From positions 405,708 through 469,707 of the forward strand of contig JAQAZG010000001.1 of assembly GCA_027864655.1 (NCBI GenBank): a stretch of 64,000 nucleotides of DNA, given 5' to 3'. Below, piece after piece: positions 1-9,090 of this stretch. The translations under genes were made by a program, and so were the position numbers. Origin of the DNA: Oleispirillum naphthae (lineage in GTDB: Bacteria; Pseudomonadota; Alphaproteobacteria; Rhodospirillales; Rhodospirillaceae). The notes below the pieces were generated by a model, which worked only from the letters and a program-made list of their open reading frames with translations, did no database searches and was not told the origin of the DNA. The number at the start of each line of letters is the position of its first letter. The stretch's first letter is position 1.

Positions 1-1715
1 TCGCCGCCGAGGTTGCGGCGATCCGCAGCGCCGCCACGGGCCTCGGCGCCCTGCGCGGCCGCGTCGATGCGTTCGGCATTCCCGTCGCCGAGGAAGTGGC
101 AGCCTACACCAAGGCGATCGACGACATTCTCGCGGGCGTGGACGACATGGCCGCCCTCTCCCCGGACGAGGACACCGCCCGCGAGATGAGCGCCTTCGCC
201 ATCTTCCTGCACGGCAAGGACCTGGCGGGGATCGAGCGGGCGCGCGGCGCCGCCGGGTTCGGCGCGGGCAAGTTCACGCCCGCTCTGTTTCAGGGATTCG
301 TCGGCGTCGGCGCGGCGCAGGACGCCTATTTCGCCATCGCGCGGGACACCGCCTCCGGCCGCAACCGGGAGGCCCTCGACGCGGCCTTCTCCGGAACCGC
401 GGAAACCGAGGTGGCGCGCCTGCGCAAGATCGCCGCCGGCGGCATGGAGAGCGGCGACTTCGCCGGGGTCACCGGCACGGCCTGGTTCGACGCCGCGACG
501 CGGCGCATCGACGTGCTGAAGGCCACCGAGAACACCCTCGCCGCCAACCTTGCCGCCGATGCCTCCGCCAAGGCGGCGGCGGCGCGGCAGACCGCCTATC
601 TCGCCACCGGCGGCATGGCCGCGCTGCTGCTTGCCGTCGGCGCGCTGGTCGCCGCGATCATCGCCTCGATCACCCGCCCGATGGAGGATCTGCGCACCGC
701 CATCGCCAAGTTGAGCGCGGGCGACATCACCGTGCCGGTGCGCGGCCAGACCCGCCACGACGAGATCGGCCTGATCGCACGGGCGGTGCATGCCTTCCGC
801 CAGAATCTCGTGCGCAACGGCTTCTCCGAAGCCGGAAACGCCGTGGACGTCACCGTGGAGGCGCGGCGCGCACAGACCCGTGCCGCGATCACCCAGACCT
901 TCCGCGGCGACATCGAAAGCTTCCTCACCACGCTCACCCAGGCGGCTCAGGCCTTGCAGGAGGCGGCAAACAGCATGGAATTCTCCACCGGACAGAGCCA
1001 CCGCCAGGCGCAGCAGGTCGCCACCGCGGCGGAGGGGGCGGCGCAATCGGTGGATGCGGTGGCCGCCGCGGCGGAGGAGCTTTCCGCCTCGATCGGCGAG
1101 ATCGCGCGCCAGGTCACCCGCTCCGCCGAGGTCAGCCGCAACGTCGCCGACAGCTCGGAAACCGCGCAAGGCGCCATGGAGGCCCTCTCCACCAGCGCGG
1201 TGAAGATCGGCGACATCATCGGCATCATCACCGACATCGCCAGTCAGACCAACCTCTTGGCGCTCAACGCCACGATCGAGGCGGCGCGCGCGGGCGATGC
1301 GGGCAAGGGCTTCGCCGTAGTGGCGGGCGAGGTCAAGACCCTGGCCGGCCAGACCGCCAAGGCGACGGAGGAAATCGAGGCGCAGGTCGGCGCGGTGCAG
1401 GCCGCCACCGGCCAGGTGGTCAGCGCCATCGATGTGGTCTCCCGCAACGTGCGGGAGATGAGCGAGATCGCAGGCTCCATCGCCGGCGCAATCGAAGAAC
1501 AGCGCGCCGCCACCGAGGAAATCAGCAACAGCGTGGTCAACGCCGCGGGCGGCACCCGCAACGTCACCTCCAACATCGCGGGCGTGGCGGACGCCAACGA
1601 CCGCATCGGCGAAATGTCGAAAACCGTGTCCAGCGCCGCGGAACAGATGGCGGAACACACCAACACCCTGCGCCGCCAGGTGGAAAGCTATCTGCGCGAC
1701 GTCGCCACCGCCTGA
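1..1715 (+). CDS. Methyl-accepting chemotaxis protein with NIT-type sensor, 5' truncated by the window edge
   Basis: The reading frame is open from base 3 with no stop upstream, so the true start lies outside the window; about 570 residues are visible. The first ~200 residues resemble a helical NIT (nitrate/nitrite-sensing-like) periplasmic domain, including the stretch [19 protein letters not shown] single membrane segment is encoded near 606-668, followed by HAMP and then the long cytoplasmic coiled coil. The signalling tip [20 protein letters not shown] is intact. The protein should sit in the inner membrane and control CheA. No CheA or CheW gene lies nearby. The ligand is inferred only from the domain type. 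A strong hairpin follows the stop. Confidence 0.93.
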   Translation, partial: AAEVAAIRSAATGLGALRGRVDAFGIPVAEEVAAYTKAIDDILAGVDDMAALSPDEDTAREMSAFAIFLHGKDLAGIERARGAAGFGAGKFTPALFQGFVGVGAAQDAYFAIARDTASGRNREALDAAFSGTAETEVARLRKIAAGGMESGDFAGVTGTAWFDAATRRIDVLKATENTLAANLAADASAKAAAARQTAYLATGGMAALLLAVGALVAAIIASITRPMEDLRTAIAKLSAGDITVPVRGQTRHDEIGLIARAVHAFRQNLVRNGFSEAGNAVDVTVEARRAQTRAAITQTFRGDIESFLTTLTQAAQALQEAANSMEFSTGQSHRQAQQVATAAEGAAQSVDAVAAAAEELSASIGEIARQVTRSAEVSRNVADSSETAQGAMEALSTSAVKIGDIIGIITDIASQTNLLALNATIEAARAGDAGKGFAVVAGEVKTLAGQTAKATEEIEAQVGAVQAATGQVVSAIDVVSRNVREMSEIAGSIAGAIEEQRAATEEISNSVVNAAGGTRNVTSNIAGVADANDRIGEMSKTVSSAAEQMAEHTNTLRRQVESYLRDVATA

Positions 1716-1722
1716 GCGCGGC

Positions 1723-1748
1723 GGGGGAGCGCCGCACCGCGCTCCCCC
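1723..1748 (+). terminator. Hairpin after the chemoreceptor gene
   Basis: A perfect 10-bp stem (GGGGGAGCGC / GCGCTCCCCC) with a 6-base loop begins 7 bases after the MCP stop. There is no T-tract, so termination is inferred from position and stem strength. Confidence 0.55.
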
Positions 1749-1801
1749 TCCCCAAACGCGGCGCGATCCTGTAGTGTCGGTGTGTCTTTCAGGATCCTGT
1801 C

Positions 1802-2356
1802 ATGTCCCTGCCGGTTTCCCTCTATTACGCCAGCCACGACGGCCACACCCGCCGCATCGCCGCACGCTTCGCGGCGCGCCTGCGCGAAGCCGGGTGCGCG
1901 GTCGCGGTCACCGATCTCGCCGACCGCCAGCCCGATGCCGCGGAGGTTACGGCGGCGGGCGTGGTCGCCGTGATCGCGGCGATCCGCTACGGGCACCACC
2001 TGCCGCCCGCGCGGCGCATGGTGACGGCGCACCGCGCCCGCCTGGCGGGAAAGCCTCTCGCGGTGATCTCGGTCAACCTGACGGCGCGCAAGCCGGAAAA
2101 ACGGACGCTGCAAAGCTCGGTCTATCTGCGCAAGTGGATGGCGCGCGCCGGGCTTTCGCCCGCGGTGGCGGCGGCGGTGGCGGGCAGGCTCGACTACCCG
2201 CGTTACGGCTGGTTCGACCGCTTGATGATCCGCCTGATCATGACCCTCACCAAGGGCCCCACCGATCCCAGCCGGACCATCGAGTTCACCGACTGGGACC
2301 AGGTGGACGGCCTCGCCGCGGAAATCGCCCGCCTGGCGGGCGCGGACGGCGCCTGA
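1802..2356 (+). CDS. hemG: Menaquinone-dependent protoporphyrinogen IX dehydrogenase (HemG)
   Basis: This 184-residue flavodoxin-fold protein should oxidise protoporphyrinogen IX to protoporphyrin IX, the penultimate step of heme synthesis, passing electrons to menaquinone or ubiquinone at the inner membrane. It matches E. coli HemG in length and in several blocks: an N-terminal FMN phosphate-binding stretch (YYASHDGHTRRIA), IRYGHH near residue 61, VNLTARKPEKRT near 97, YPRYGWFDRLMIRLIM near 137 and a C-terminal TDWDQV. The ATG was chosen because the product then begins directly at the first flavodoxin strand. It converges on the TonB receptor gene, with only 19 bases between stops. Its position beside a probable heme importer fits a heme-related neighbourhood. 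Confidence 0.9.
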   Translation: MSLPVSLYYASHDGHTRRIAARFAARLREAGCAVAVTDLADRQPDAAEVTAAGVVAVIAAIRYGHHLPPARRMVTAHRARLAGKPLAVISVNLTARKPEKRTLQSSVYLRKWMARAGLSPAVAAAVAGRLDYPRYGWFDRLMIRLIMTLTKGPTDPSRTIEFTDWDQVDGLAAEIARLAGADGA

Positions 2357-2375
2357 AGCGCCGCCCGCAGCGGGT

Positions 2376-4286
2376 TTAGAACTTCACCCGCATGCCGGCG
2401 TAGGCGGCGACCCCCGCATTGTTGGCGTTGTAGTACTGGCCGTAGTTCTTGTCGAAGAGGTTCTCCACCCGCCCGTAGACGGTGAAGGTGTCGTCGATCT
2501 TGTAATCGGCGCCGAGGTCCCATGTGGTGTAACCGCCGATGCGGTGGCGCGGCGAGGCGCCGCTCGGCTCGCTGGTATCGTAGCTGCCGGTGGCGACGGT
2601 GCCGCGGGTCCAGGTGGAGAGGCCGGGCACGGCGCGCGGATCGTAGGTGACGCGCAGCGAGGCGACGTGGTGCGGCTGGTACTCCATCGCCAGGCCCGTC
2701 GCGTTGTTGCGCGACTGCATGTAGGTGTGGGTGAGCGTCAGGCTGATCTCGTCGGTGGCCTCGACGCCTGCGCTGCTCTCGAAGCCCATGTGCCGCGCCG
2801 ACTGCACGTTCCGATAGACCGAAGGCGTAACGCTGGAATCGCGTTCGATCTGGTTGGTCATGCGGTTGTTGAAGAACGTCACGTCGAAGTGTGCACGGTC
2901 GTTCAACAGCGCCTGCTCGACGCCGATGTCGTAACCCTGCGACTCTTCGGGCATCAGAATCGCGTTGCCGGCGTTGTTGTTGTAGTAGACCTGCACCAGG
3001 GTCGGTGCCTTGAAGCCGGTGCTGTAGCTGGCGTGGAGGCGCGTGCCGGTGTCCACGACCTTGTAGGATGCGGTGGTGCGGTAGGTGGTCTGGTCGCCGA
3101 AGGTATCGTGGTAGTACTGCCGCGCGCCCGCGGTGAGGGTCAGCGTGTCGTCCAGAAGGTTGAGCGCGTAGTCCGCGAACACACTGCTGTTGACCAGGGA
3201 CTTGTTGTCCTGCGAGGTGGCATCGGTGCGGAAGTGGTCGCGCTCCTGGTCGCCGCCGAAGACCACGGAGTGACCTTCCATGTGACGCAGCACGCCCTGG
3301 TATTCGTAGCGCTGCAGATCGCCCCAGTAGCGGTTGGCCTTGGCTGTGGAATAGCGCGACGAGCGGGTGTTCACGTAGGCGTCCATGCGGCTCGCCGAGA
3401 AGGTGTTGTCGAGCAGGCCGTCGAACATGTTGGCCTGCATCTGCACCCGGCCGCTCTCGGTCTTCTGCAGCATGAAGCCGTCGGAGTCCTGAGTCCCAGA
3501 CGAGGTGTCGTATTCCGCGGTGCCGCGCACGAAGTCGTAGCTGCCCTCGACGTTGAGCAGGTCGAGAATCCCCACGTCCCTCATCAGGTCGGCGCCGATC
3601 TTGGCGCTGTAGTTGACGTTGCGGGAGCCGTCGCTCTCATTCGGCGGCAGATTCTTGCGGTTATCGTCGCCGTGGGTGCTGAACCCGGCTCCGCCCACCT
3701 TGTAGTAGACGTTCTCATAGCGGCCCCAGGCGGACAACGAGGCGCGCCGCGTCACCAAAGTGCCGATCTCGGTGGTGGCGACGCCTTCCAGCAGCTTGCC
3801 GGAGTTCTTGCCCGACTTGGTGGTAATGGAGATCACGCCGCCGATCGCATCGCTGCCGTAGAGCGTGCTCTGGCTGCCGCGCAGCACCTCGATTCGCTCG
3901 ATATCCGAGGCCTGCAGATGGTTGAACGGGCGGTCGTACATCTGTGAGGCCTGATTGTCGATCTTCACCCCGTCGATCAAAACCAGGACGCGCCCGGAAT
4001 CGTAACCGCGCACCTTGAACCGGGTATTGTAGTTGGAATTGCCGTTGGAATAGACGTAGAGGCCGGGAATGTCCTTCAGCACATCCTCGAGCGTCACCGC
4101 CTGCTTCTTTTCCAGCTCTTCGGCGGTGATCACGGTAACCGCGCTGCCGACCTGATCCGCCGCGGTTTCCACGCGGTTGGCCGATACCACCATCTTGCCC
4201 AGGTCTTGATAACCGTCGGCCAGGGCGGGCGACGCCGCCAGCAGCACCGCGCCCATCGGCACGGCTGCACCATACCATTTCTTCAT
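2376..4286 (-). CDS. TonB-dependent outer-membrane receptor, probable heme or cobalamin type
   Basis: The 636-residue protein has a signal peptide (MKKWYGAAVPMGAVLLAASP...ALA), a TonB box-like KMVVSANR, a plug domain with DVLKDIPGLYVYS, VLVLIDGVKID and ERIEVLRGSQSTLYGSDAIGG, then a 22-strand barrel ending in an aromatic residue (MRVKF). The start at 4286 has a good RBS (AGAGGGG) and begins at the signal peptide; an in-frame ATG 26 codons upstream is unlikely. The plug and length are BtuB-like, but the adjacent ABC genes are heme-type, so heme is the preferred substrate; cobalamin or a metal chelate is possible. It has its own promoter region separate from hmuTUV, carrying a palindrome shared with the hmuT promoter. 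Confidence 0.9.
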   Translation of the reverse strand: MKKWYGAAVPMGAVLLAASPALADGYQDLGKMVVSANRVETAADQVGSAVTVITAEELEKKQAVTLEDVLKDIPGLYVYSNGNSNYNTRFKVRGYDSGRVLVLIDGVKIDNQASQMYDRPFNHLQASDIERIEVLRGSQSTLYGSDAIGGVISITTKSGKNSGKLLEGVATTEIGTLVTRRASLSAWGRYENVYYKVGGAGFSTHGDDNRKNLPPNESDGSRNVNYSAKIGADLMRDVGILDLLNVEGSYDFVRGTAEYDTSSGTQDSDGFMLQKTESGRVQMQANMFDGLLDNTFSASRMDAYVNTRSSRYSTAKANRYWGDLQRYEYQGVLRHMEGHSVVFGGDQERDHFRTDATSQDNKSLVNSSVFADYALNLLDDTLTLTAGARQYYHDTFGDQTTYRTTASYKVVDTGTRLHASYSTGFKAPTLVQVYYNNNAGNAILMPEESQGYDIGVEQALLNDRAHFDVTFFNNRMTNQIERDSSVTPSVYRNVQSARHMGFESSAGVEATDEISLTLTHTYMQSRNNATGLAMEYQPHHVASLRVTYDPRAVPGLSTWTRGTVATGSYDTSEPSGASPRHRIGGYTTWDLGADYKIDDTFTVYGRVENLFDKNYGQYYNANNAGVAAYAGMRVKF

Positions 4287-4349
4287 GCTCTTACCCCTCT
4301 TGTGTGCAAGCCAGACGAAATCCATGACGGCGCCCCCGCGCCAGGACCG

Positions 4350-4399
4350 TGCATACAAGATCACGTTTTCGGGGTCAAAGCTTTTGTTACTTTATAACA
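4350..4399 (-). promoter_or_regulatory. Promoter and palindromic operator of the TonB receptor gene
   Basis: Reading leftward, TTGACC (4378-4373) is followed after exactly 17 bases by TATGCA (4355-4350), a plausible sigma70 promoter about 60 bases from the ATG. Just upstream lies a perfect inverted repeat TGTTA-CTTTA-TAACA at 4385-4399 in a locally AT-rich patch. A 13/16 match to this motif occurs in front of hmuT. The form recalls Fur-superfamily (for example Zur-like) palindromes, but the regulator is unknown. Confidence 0.5.
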
Positions 4400-4405
4400 T
4401 AAATT

Positions 4406-5197
4406 CTAGGCACGTTCCGCCGCACCGGGGAGGAACGCCACCAGCGGGCAATCCATTCCCGGATGGCGCAGCACCGCGGTCTCCACGCCATAGACCGTGC
4501 GCAGGTTTTCCGGCGTCAGCGCCTCGTGCGGAGGTCCGGAAAACGCCACCCTTCCCTCGCGCATGCCGATGAAGCGGTCGGCGAACGGCGCGGCGAGGTT
4601 GACGTCGTGCACCACCGCGAGCACGGTCAGACCGGCGCGCGCCATGCGCCGCGCCTCGCGCAGCGCGGCAAGACCGTGCGCGGGGTCGAGGTTGGCGGTG
4701 GGTTCGTCGAGCAGCAACACGCCGCGCCCGGCGCGCAGCGCGTCGTCGGCCTGCGCCAGCACGCGGGCAAGCTGCACCCGCCGCTGCTCGCCGCCGGAGA
4801 GGTTGGGGTAGAGCCGCTCGCCGAAACCATGAAGACCGACGGTGGAAAGCGCCCGCGCGGCGATCGCCCCGTCCTCCGGCGAGGGCGGAAACGGCAATCT
4901 CCCCAGGCGCACCACGTCGCGCACCCGGAAGGCGAAGTTGAGGGCGCTCCCCTGCGGCAGCACCGCCCGCCAGCGGGCGATCTCGCCCCGCCGCCAGTGG
5001 CGCAGCGGCCGGTCGAGCAGCACCGTCTCCCCCGCGTCGGCGGCGATGTCTCCGCCGAGCACCCGCAGCAGGGTGGACTTGCCTGCGCCGTTGGGTCCGA
5101 CGATCACCGTCAGTTCCCCGGCGGCGGCGGCGATATCCGCCCCGTCCACCAGGTTGCGCCCGCTGCGGCGCACCGTGATGCCGGTGGCGCGGATCAT
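4406..5197 (-). CDS. hmuV: Heme ABC transporter ATP-binding protein (HmuV)
   Basis: The 263-residue ATPase should power heme import through HmuU. It has Walker A GPNGAGKST near residue 37, the signature LSGGEQRRVQLARVLAQ, Walker B GVLLLDEPTANLD, and the switch histidine in AVVHDVNLAAPFADR. The ending HPGMDCPLVAF is typical of the HmuV branch of the FecE/BtuD group. The start at 5197 overlaps the permease stop by four bases (ATGA), showing translational coupling. It is the third gene of the hmuTUV operon. A related siderophore or cobalamin ATPase cannot be wholly excluded. Confidence 0.87.
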   Translation of the reverse strand: MIRATGITVRRSGRNLVDGADIAAAAGELTVIVGPNGAGKSTLLRVLGGDIAADAGETVLLDRPLRHWRRGEIARWRAVLPQGSALNFAFRVRDVVRLGRLPFPPSPEDGAIAARALSTVGLHGFGERLYPNLSGGEQRRVQLARVLAQADDALRAGRGVLLLDEPTANLDPAHGLAALREARRMARAGLTVLAVVHDVNLAAPFADRFIGMREGRVAFSGPPHEALTPENLRTVYGVETAVLRHPGMDCPLVAFLPGAAERA

Positions 5198-6270
5198 GCC
5201 GCGCCGCCCTGGCGGCCGACCCGCAGCAGCAGCCACAGGAGGAAAGGCCCGCCGAGAATGCCGGTGAGCACGCCGAGCGGCAGTTCGGCGGGGATCGCCA
5301 CGGTGCGCGCCGCCATGTCCGCCAGCATCACCAGCACCGCGCCGAGCAGCATCGCGCCGGGAATGACCAGGCGGTGCCGCGCGCCGAGCATCAGGCGCAC
5401 CAGATGCGGCGCCACCAGGCCGACGAAGCCGATCATCCCGACGAACGCCACCGCCGCGCCCACCGCCAGGGCGACCGCGCCGAGCACCCGGCCGCGCACC
5501 GCCACCGCATCCAGGCCGAGGTGCCCGGCGACATCGTCGCCCAGGGTGGTGGCGTCCAGCGCCAGGGCCTGATGAAAAACGAACGCGCCGGAAACCGCGC
5601 CGACGGCGGAGACCACCCCGGCATGCACCCAGTTGGCGGAGGCGAGACTGCCCATCATCCAGAAGGTCAGGCTGCGCAGCTGTTCGTCGTTGGCCAGAGA
5701 GATCAAAAGGCCGATCGCCGAGCCGGCGAGCGCGTTGATCGCAATGCCGGTGAGCAGCAGCGTCGTCGCGCTGGGAAGCGCCATGGCGCGCGCCACCGCG
5801 ACCACCACCACGGTGCTCGCCATCGCGCCGCCGAACGCCGCGAGCGGCACCATGAACGGCGCGAAATCGTGGCGGCGGGTCAGCACCCCTTCCAGCACGA
5901 TGGCGGCGACGGCCCCCAGGGCGGCGCCGCTGGAGGTGCCGAGCAGCCCCGGCTCGGCCAGGGGGTTGCGCAGCACCCCCTGCATCGCCGCGCCGGAAAA
6001 ACCGAGAATCGCCCCCACCGCCCCGGCGAGGCACAGCCGCGGCAGCCGCACCTCGAGCAGCACCATGGCGAACAGGCGGTCGCCCTCCTGCGGCGCGCAC
6101 AGGCCGAGCGCCGCGCCGAAAATCCGGGGAAACGCGGAGAGCGGCACCGCGAGCGCGCCGCTCGCCGCGTTCCACGCAAAAACCAGGAGAACGATCCCCA
6201 CCAACAAGGCGAAGGCGCGGGCTTCTCCCCGCTCCGCCGCCGCGCGCGCCGCGCCGCACAACCGCTTCAT
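5194..6270 (-). CDS. hmuU: Heme ABC transporter permease (HmuU, FecCD/BtuC family)
   Basis: The 358-residue polytopic membrane protein belongs to the FecCD/BtuC permease family, with about ten hydrophobic segments. Family stretches visible are GAAMQGVLRNPLAEPGLLGTSSGA near residue 93, LLLTGIAINAL near 175, GLVAPHLVRLMLGARHR near 285 and the C-terminal LPLGVLTGILGGPFLLWLLLR. The start overlaps the hmuT stop (ATGA at 6267-6270) and the stop overlaps the hmuV start, so the three genes are tightly coupled. It would form the homodimeric channel for heme or a related chelate. Confidence 0.87.
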   Translation of the reverse strand: MKRLCGAARAAAERGEARAFALLVGIVLLVFAWNAASGALAVPLSAFPRIFGAALGLCAPQEGDRLFAMVLLEVRLPRLCLAGAVGAILGFSGAAMQGVLRNPLAEPGLLGTSSGAALGAVAAIVLEGVLTRRHDFAPFMVPLAAFGGAMASTVVVVAVARAMALPSATTLLLTGIAINALAGSAIGLLISLANDEQLRSLTFWMMGSLASANWVHAGVVSAVGAVSGAFVFHQALALDATTLGDDVAGHLGLDAVAVRGRVLGAVALAVGAAVAFVGMIGFVGLVAPHLVRLMLGARHRLVIPGAMLLGAVLVMLADMAARTVAIPAELPLGVLTGILGGPFLLWLLLRVGRQGGAA

Positions 6271-7139
6271 GGCCCGTACAACGCCTCGCGCAGATGGCGC
6301 ACCGCCTCGCCCGCCCCCGGCCCCAGGCCGAGATAGGCGGAATCGTCGGCGACGACGATGCGCCGGTGGCGGACTGCGGCGGTCTCCGCCATGCCCGGCA
6401 ACGCCGCCAGGCCGGAAAATCCGCCGATGCGGTCATAGGCGCGGCGCAGAATGATCACCGCATCGGGGTTGGCGGCGGCGGCCGCCTCCGGGTTGAGCGG
6501 GCGATAGGCGGAGAACCCGGAGACCGCGTTCTCCACTTCCGCCGCCTCCAGCAGCGCCGCGGCGGCGGTCTCCTCGCCCGCCACCATCAGCGGGCCGTTG
6601 CCCATGGTCTGGATGAACAGGCCGCGCAGCCGCGGCGACGGCGTCGGCTTGCCCGCGGGCCAGGCGAGATCGCGGGCGATCTCCGCCCACAGCGCCGCCC
6701 CCTTCTCCGCCGCGTCCAGCCCTGCGGCGATGCGCGTCACCTTGTCGCGCACCGACTCCACGGTGCGGCGGCGCGGCACCTCGACCACCGCGATCCCCAG
6801 GGCGCGCAGGCGCTCCAGGGTTTCGCGCGGCTCCAGGTCGTCGTAGGAAATCACCAGGGTCGGCGACACCGCGAGCACGCTCTCGATCGACACCGCACGC
6901 GGCGTGCCGACCCGCGGCAGCCGCGCCACCACCTCGTGCGGGCGCAGGCTGCTGCGGTCCACCCCGACCAGCCGGTCGGCGAAGCCCAGGCGCGCCACCA
7001 CCTCGGTCAGAGACCCCGACAGGCTGACGATGCGCATCGGCGCGGCCGCCCGCGCCGCCCCCGCCGCCGCCCCCGCCGCCGCCCCCGCCGCCGCGATCGC
7101 GCAAACCGCGATGCACAGCATCCTTTTGAGCGCCCCCAT
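6267..7139 (-). CDS. hmuT: Periplasmic heme-binding protein (HmuT)
   Basis: This 290-residue protein is a cluster-A solute-binding protein with a long alanine-rich signal peptide encoded by GC-rich short repeats. The order of motifs fits HmuT: RIVSLSGSLTEVVARLGF, a DRSSLRP segment, RAVSIESVLAVSPTLVIS, MVAGEETAAAALLEAA, AYRPLNPEAAAAANPDAVI and the end LGLGPGAGEAVRHL. It would capture heme in the periplasm and hand it to HmuU. The ATG at 7139 is preceded by GGGGA and starts exactly at the signal peptide; the longer frame upstream reads through another gene. First gene of hmuTUV. Confidence 0.85.
   Translation of the reverse strand: MGALKRMLCIAVCAIAAAGAAAGAAAGAARAAAPMRIVSLSGSLTEVVARLGFADRLVGVDRSSLRPHEVVARLPRVGTPRAVSIESVLAVSPTLVISYDDLEPRETLERLRALGIAVVEVPRRRTVESVRDKVTRIAAGLDAAEKGAALWAEIARDLAWPAGKPTPSPRLRGLFIQTMGNGPLMVAGEETAAAALLEAAEVENAVSGFSAYRPLNPEAAAAANPDAVIILRRAYDRIGGFSGLAALPGMAETAAVRHRRIVVADDSAYLGLGPGAGEAVRHLREALYGP
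7053..7093 (-). repeat. Short tandem repeat in the hmuT signal peptide
   Basis: A 12-base unit of GCCGCCCCCGCC type is repeated about three times and encodes the Gly-Ala-Ala-Ala run of the HmuT signal peptide. The unit is a multiple of three, so copy-number change would alter leader length without frameshift. Confidence 0.6.
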
Positions 7140-7153
7140 GCTTTCCCCATCAA

Positions 7154-7199
7154 ATGCTATAACGTAACGCCAAGTATCCGAGGGAAAACCGCCTGTCAA
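7154..7199 (-). promoter_or_regulatory. Promoter and operator-like motif of hmuTUV
   Basis: Leftward reading gives a perfect -35 TTGACA (7199-7194) and a -10 candidate GATACT about 15 bases on. The sequence ATGCTATAACGTAACG at 7154-7169 lies just downstream, over the expected start of transcription, a typical repressor position. It matches the receptor-gene motif ATGTTATAAAGTAACA at 13 of 16 bases. Confidence 0.5.
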
Positions 7200-7207
7200 G
7201 AAATGGT

Positions 7208-8578
7208 TCAAGAGGCGCTTGGCATTTCGTGCGGCGCAACGCCGTTGTCGGCGAAATCGGCCAGCATCCGGCCCATCGCCTCCGGCGTCAGCGGATACCC
7301 CGGCGTGGCGATGCACGCAGAGGGCGGCACGTGCCCGAGGTCGCGCTGCACCAGGGCGGCAGCCTCCGTGCCCAACCCGGCGCGCCAGCACAGGGCGAGA
7401 ATCAATCCCGGATGGCGCGATTCCAGAACGTCGCAGACGAACTCCAGCGAGGACCCGCTGGTGACGATCAGCGCCGCCTGGACGAACGCCCAGTGCTCGT
7501 ACTCGATGGAACGGCGAATCTGCTCCTCCGAGATCGGCCTCTTCGCGTGCATCGCCCGCGCCGTGGTGAGTTCGCGCTCGATGATCGCGCGATGGCGCAG
7601 GTCTTCCGGCGAATCCTTCACCTGCGGGGCCTCGCGGGCGGCCTTGCCGTTGTCCTTGCCGTAGGTCTCGGCCAGGCGCTTGTGCACCGCGTCGCGCACC
7701 GCCTCCATGGTCTTCTCGCCCAGGTCCTCGCGCCCCGCCAGCACGGTCAGCAGGTTGTCGGCGACGAAGGTGGCAAGCTTGCACGCCGCGCCCCGCGGCA
7801 GCACCGGATGCCGCACCAGGGGTTCGTGCAGCGGCGGCAGAATGCGCGCGCGCTCGACCAGGATATCCAGGGTGTCCTCGCGCATCTGCGCCGTGGGGTT
7901 GTTGAGCAGCTCGATGATCGCATCGGTGTCGTCGCTGCGCGCCACGCTGTCCGCCACCTCGACGCTCACCCCCTGGCGGCGCGAGATCGCCGACAGCGCG
8001 CCCGCCACCGGGGTGCTCTCGATGATATCCAGGAGGTCGGAGTCCTCGAGGAGCGGCGAGAACTCCAGCATCGGCGCGGCGACCATGATTTCGATGTCGC
8101 GCGCGAGGCGCTGCACGATGTGGGCGGGGATGTGGCTTTCGTTCTTCAGCACCTCGGCCACCACCTGGCGCACCATCGGCAGCTGATCGCGCGCCAGCTT
8201 GTCGAGGATGCCGAGCGTCATCTCCGCATGGCCGTGGGGCTCCGCATGGTCGAGGCGCGGCGCCAGGTTGGCGATCTTCGCGGCGAGCGCGGCGCGCACC
8301 GCCGGTTCCTCGTCGTTGGCGAGCTTGCCGTCGGCCTGGCGCGGCGTCACCGGGTTGGCGGCGACGCGGCGGCGCACCTCCGGATCCGGGTCGTCCACCA
8401 TGTAATAGAGAATCTCGGGCGCCACGTCGGTCGCCGCGGCCGCCGTCATGCGATAACGGCGGTCCGGATGGCGGGCCATGATTTTCGCATCCTCGTAGCT
8501 GCGGGGAGGCGAAACCAGGGACTCGTCTCGATCGGCGGGAGAATCCTCGGAGGAAACCGTCACATCATCACTTTCCAT
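7208..8578 (-). CDS. DUF2336 domain protein
   Basis: This 456-residue soluble protein matches the DUF2336 family, found mainly in alphaproteobacteria. It is built of HEAT-like helical repeats, for instance PDPEVRRRVAANP near residue 84 and repeated alanine/leucine-rich helices; no signal peptide or membrane segment is seen. An acidic N-terminus (MESDDVTVSSEDSPADRDES) precedes the first repeat RSYEDAKIMARHPDRRYRM. The biochemical function of the family is not established; HEAT-like folds suggest protein binding. It is transcribed alone, reading toward the hmuT promoter region, with its stop 8 bases beyond the -35 element. Confidence 0.85.
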   Translation of the reverse strand: MESDDVTVSSEDSPADRDESLVSPPRSYEDAKIMARHPDRRYRMTAAAATDVAPEILYYMVDDPDPEVRRRVAANPVTPRQADGKLANDEEPAVRAALAAKIANLAPRLDHAEPHGHAEMTLGILDKLARDQLPMVRQVVAEVLKNESHIPAHIVQRLARDIEIMVAAPMLEFSPLLEDSDLLDIIESTPVAGALSAISRRQGVSVEVADSVARSDDTDAIIELLNNPTAQMREDTLDILVERARILPPLHEPLVRHPVLPRGAACKLATFVADNLLTVLAGREDLGEKTMEAVRDAVHKRLAETYGKDNGKAAREAPQVKDSPEDLRHRAIIERELTTARAMHAKRPISEEQIRRSIEYEHWAFVQAALIVTSGSSLEFVCDVLESRHPGLILALCWRAGLGTEAAALVQRDLGHVPPSACIATPGYPLTPEAMGRMLADFADNGVAPHEMPSAS

Positions 8579-8685
8579 GCTGCGCGGCGGAACATCCGCC
8601 GCGGCCCCCTATCGAATCGGCACGCTCCCCGTCCCTCAAGACTAATCATAAGGTCATGCGAAAGGAAGCGCCAGACTATCGTACG

Positions 8686-9090
8686 TCATTCCGCGTCGAT
8701 CGGACGCGGGCGACGGTTTTCGTCGATCGCCACATAGGTGAACACGCCTTCCGTCACCTTGATGTGGTCGAACTGGTCGCCGCGGCGCACCCAGGTGTCG
8801 ATCTTGATGCGGATCGAGGTGCGCCCGACGCGCACGAGCGTGGTGTAGCAGCTCACCTCGTCGCCCACCAGCACCGGCTTGTGGAAGGTCATCGCCTCGA
8901 CGCCCACGGTGGTGACGCGCCCGCCCGCGCGCTGCCGCGCCAGGCTGCCGCCTGCGATGTCCATCTGCGCCAGCAGCCAGCCGCCGAAGATATCGCCGCT
9001 CGGATTGGTGTCGGCGGGCATCGCCATGGCGCGCAGCGCCGGGCCGTTGCCGAAATCCGGAACCTCTTCCTGCATCGTCGTCTCGCTCAC
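8686..9090 (-). CDS. yciA: Acyl-CoA thioesterase, YciA-type hotdog protein
   Basis: The 134-residue single-hotdog protein should hydrolyse acyl-CoA esters to free acid and CoA in the cytoplasm. It carries the YciA/BACH family core MPADTNPSGDIFGGWLLAQMD near residue 24, with the family aspartate in the NPSGDIFGG turn, then VEAMTFHKPVLVGDEVSCY and SIRIKIDTWVRR. The start is GTG at 9090 with an AAGGAG ribosome-binding site 8-9 bases upstream. It stands alone between the DUF2336 gene and two tRNA-Glu genes. Chain-length preference cannot be read from the sequence. Confidence 0.88.
   Translation of the reverse strand: MSETTMQEEVPDFGNGPALRAMAMPADTNPSGDIFGGWLLAQMDIAGGSLARQRAGGRVTTVGVEAMTFHKPVLVGDEVSCYTTLVRVGRTSIRIKIDTWVRRGDQFDHIKVTEGVFTYVAIDENRRPRPIDAE

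Noticed and set aside
2357..2375. Possible terminator between hemG and the TonB receptor
   Set aside because: CGCCGCCCGCAGCGGGTTT forms only a weak hairpin of about 4 bp; not listed.
4287..4364. Upstream extension of the TonB receptor by 26 codons
   Set aside because: No RBS and it would put residues before the signal peptide; the ATG at 4286 fits better.
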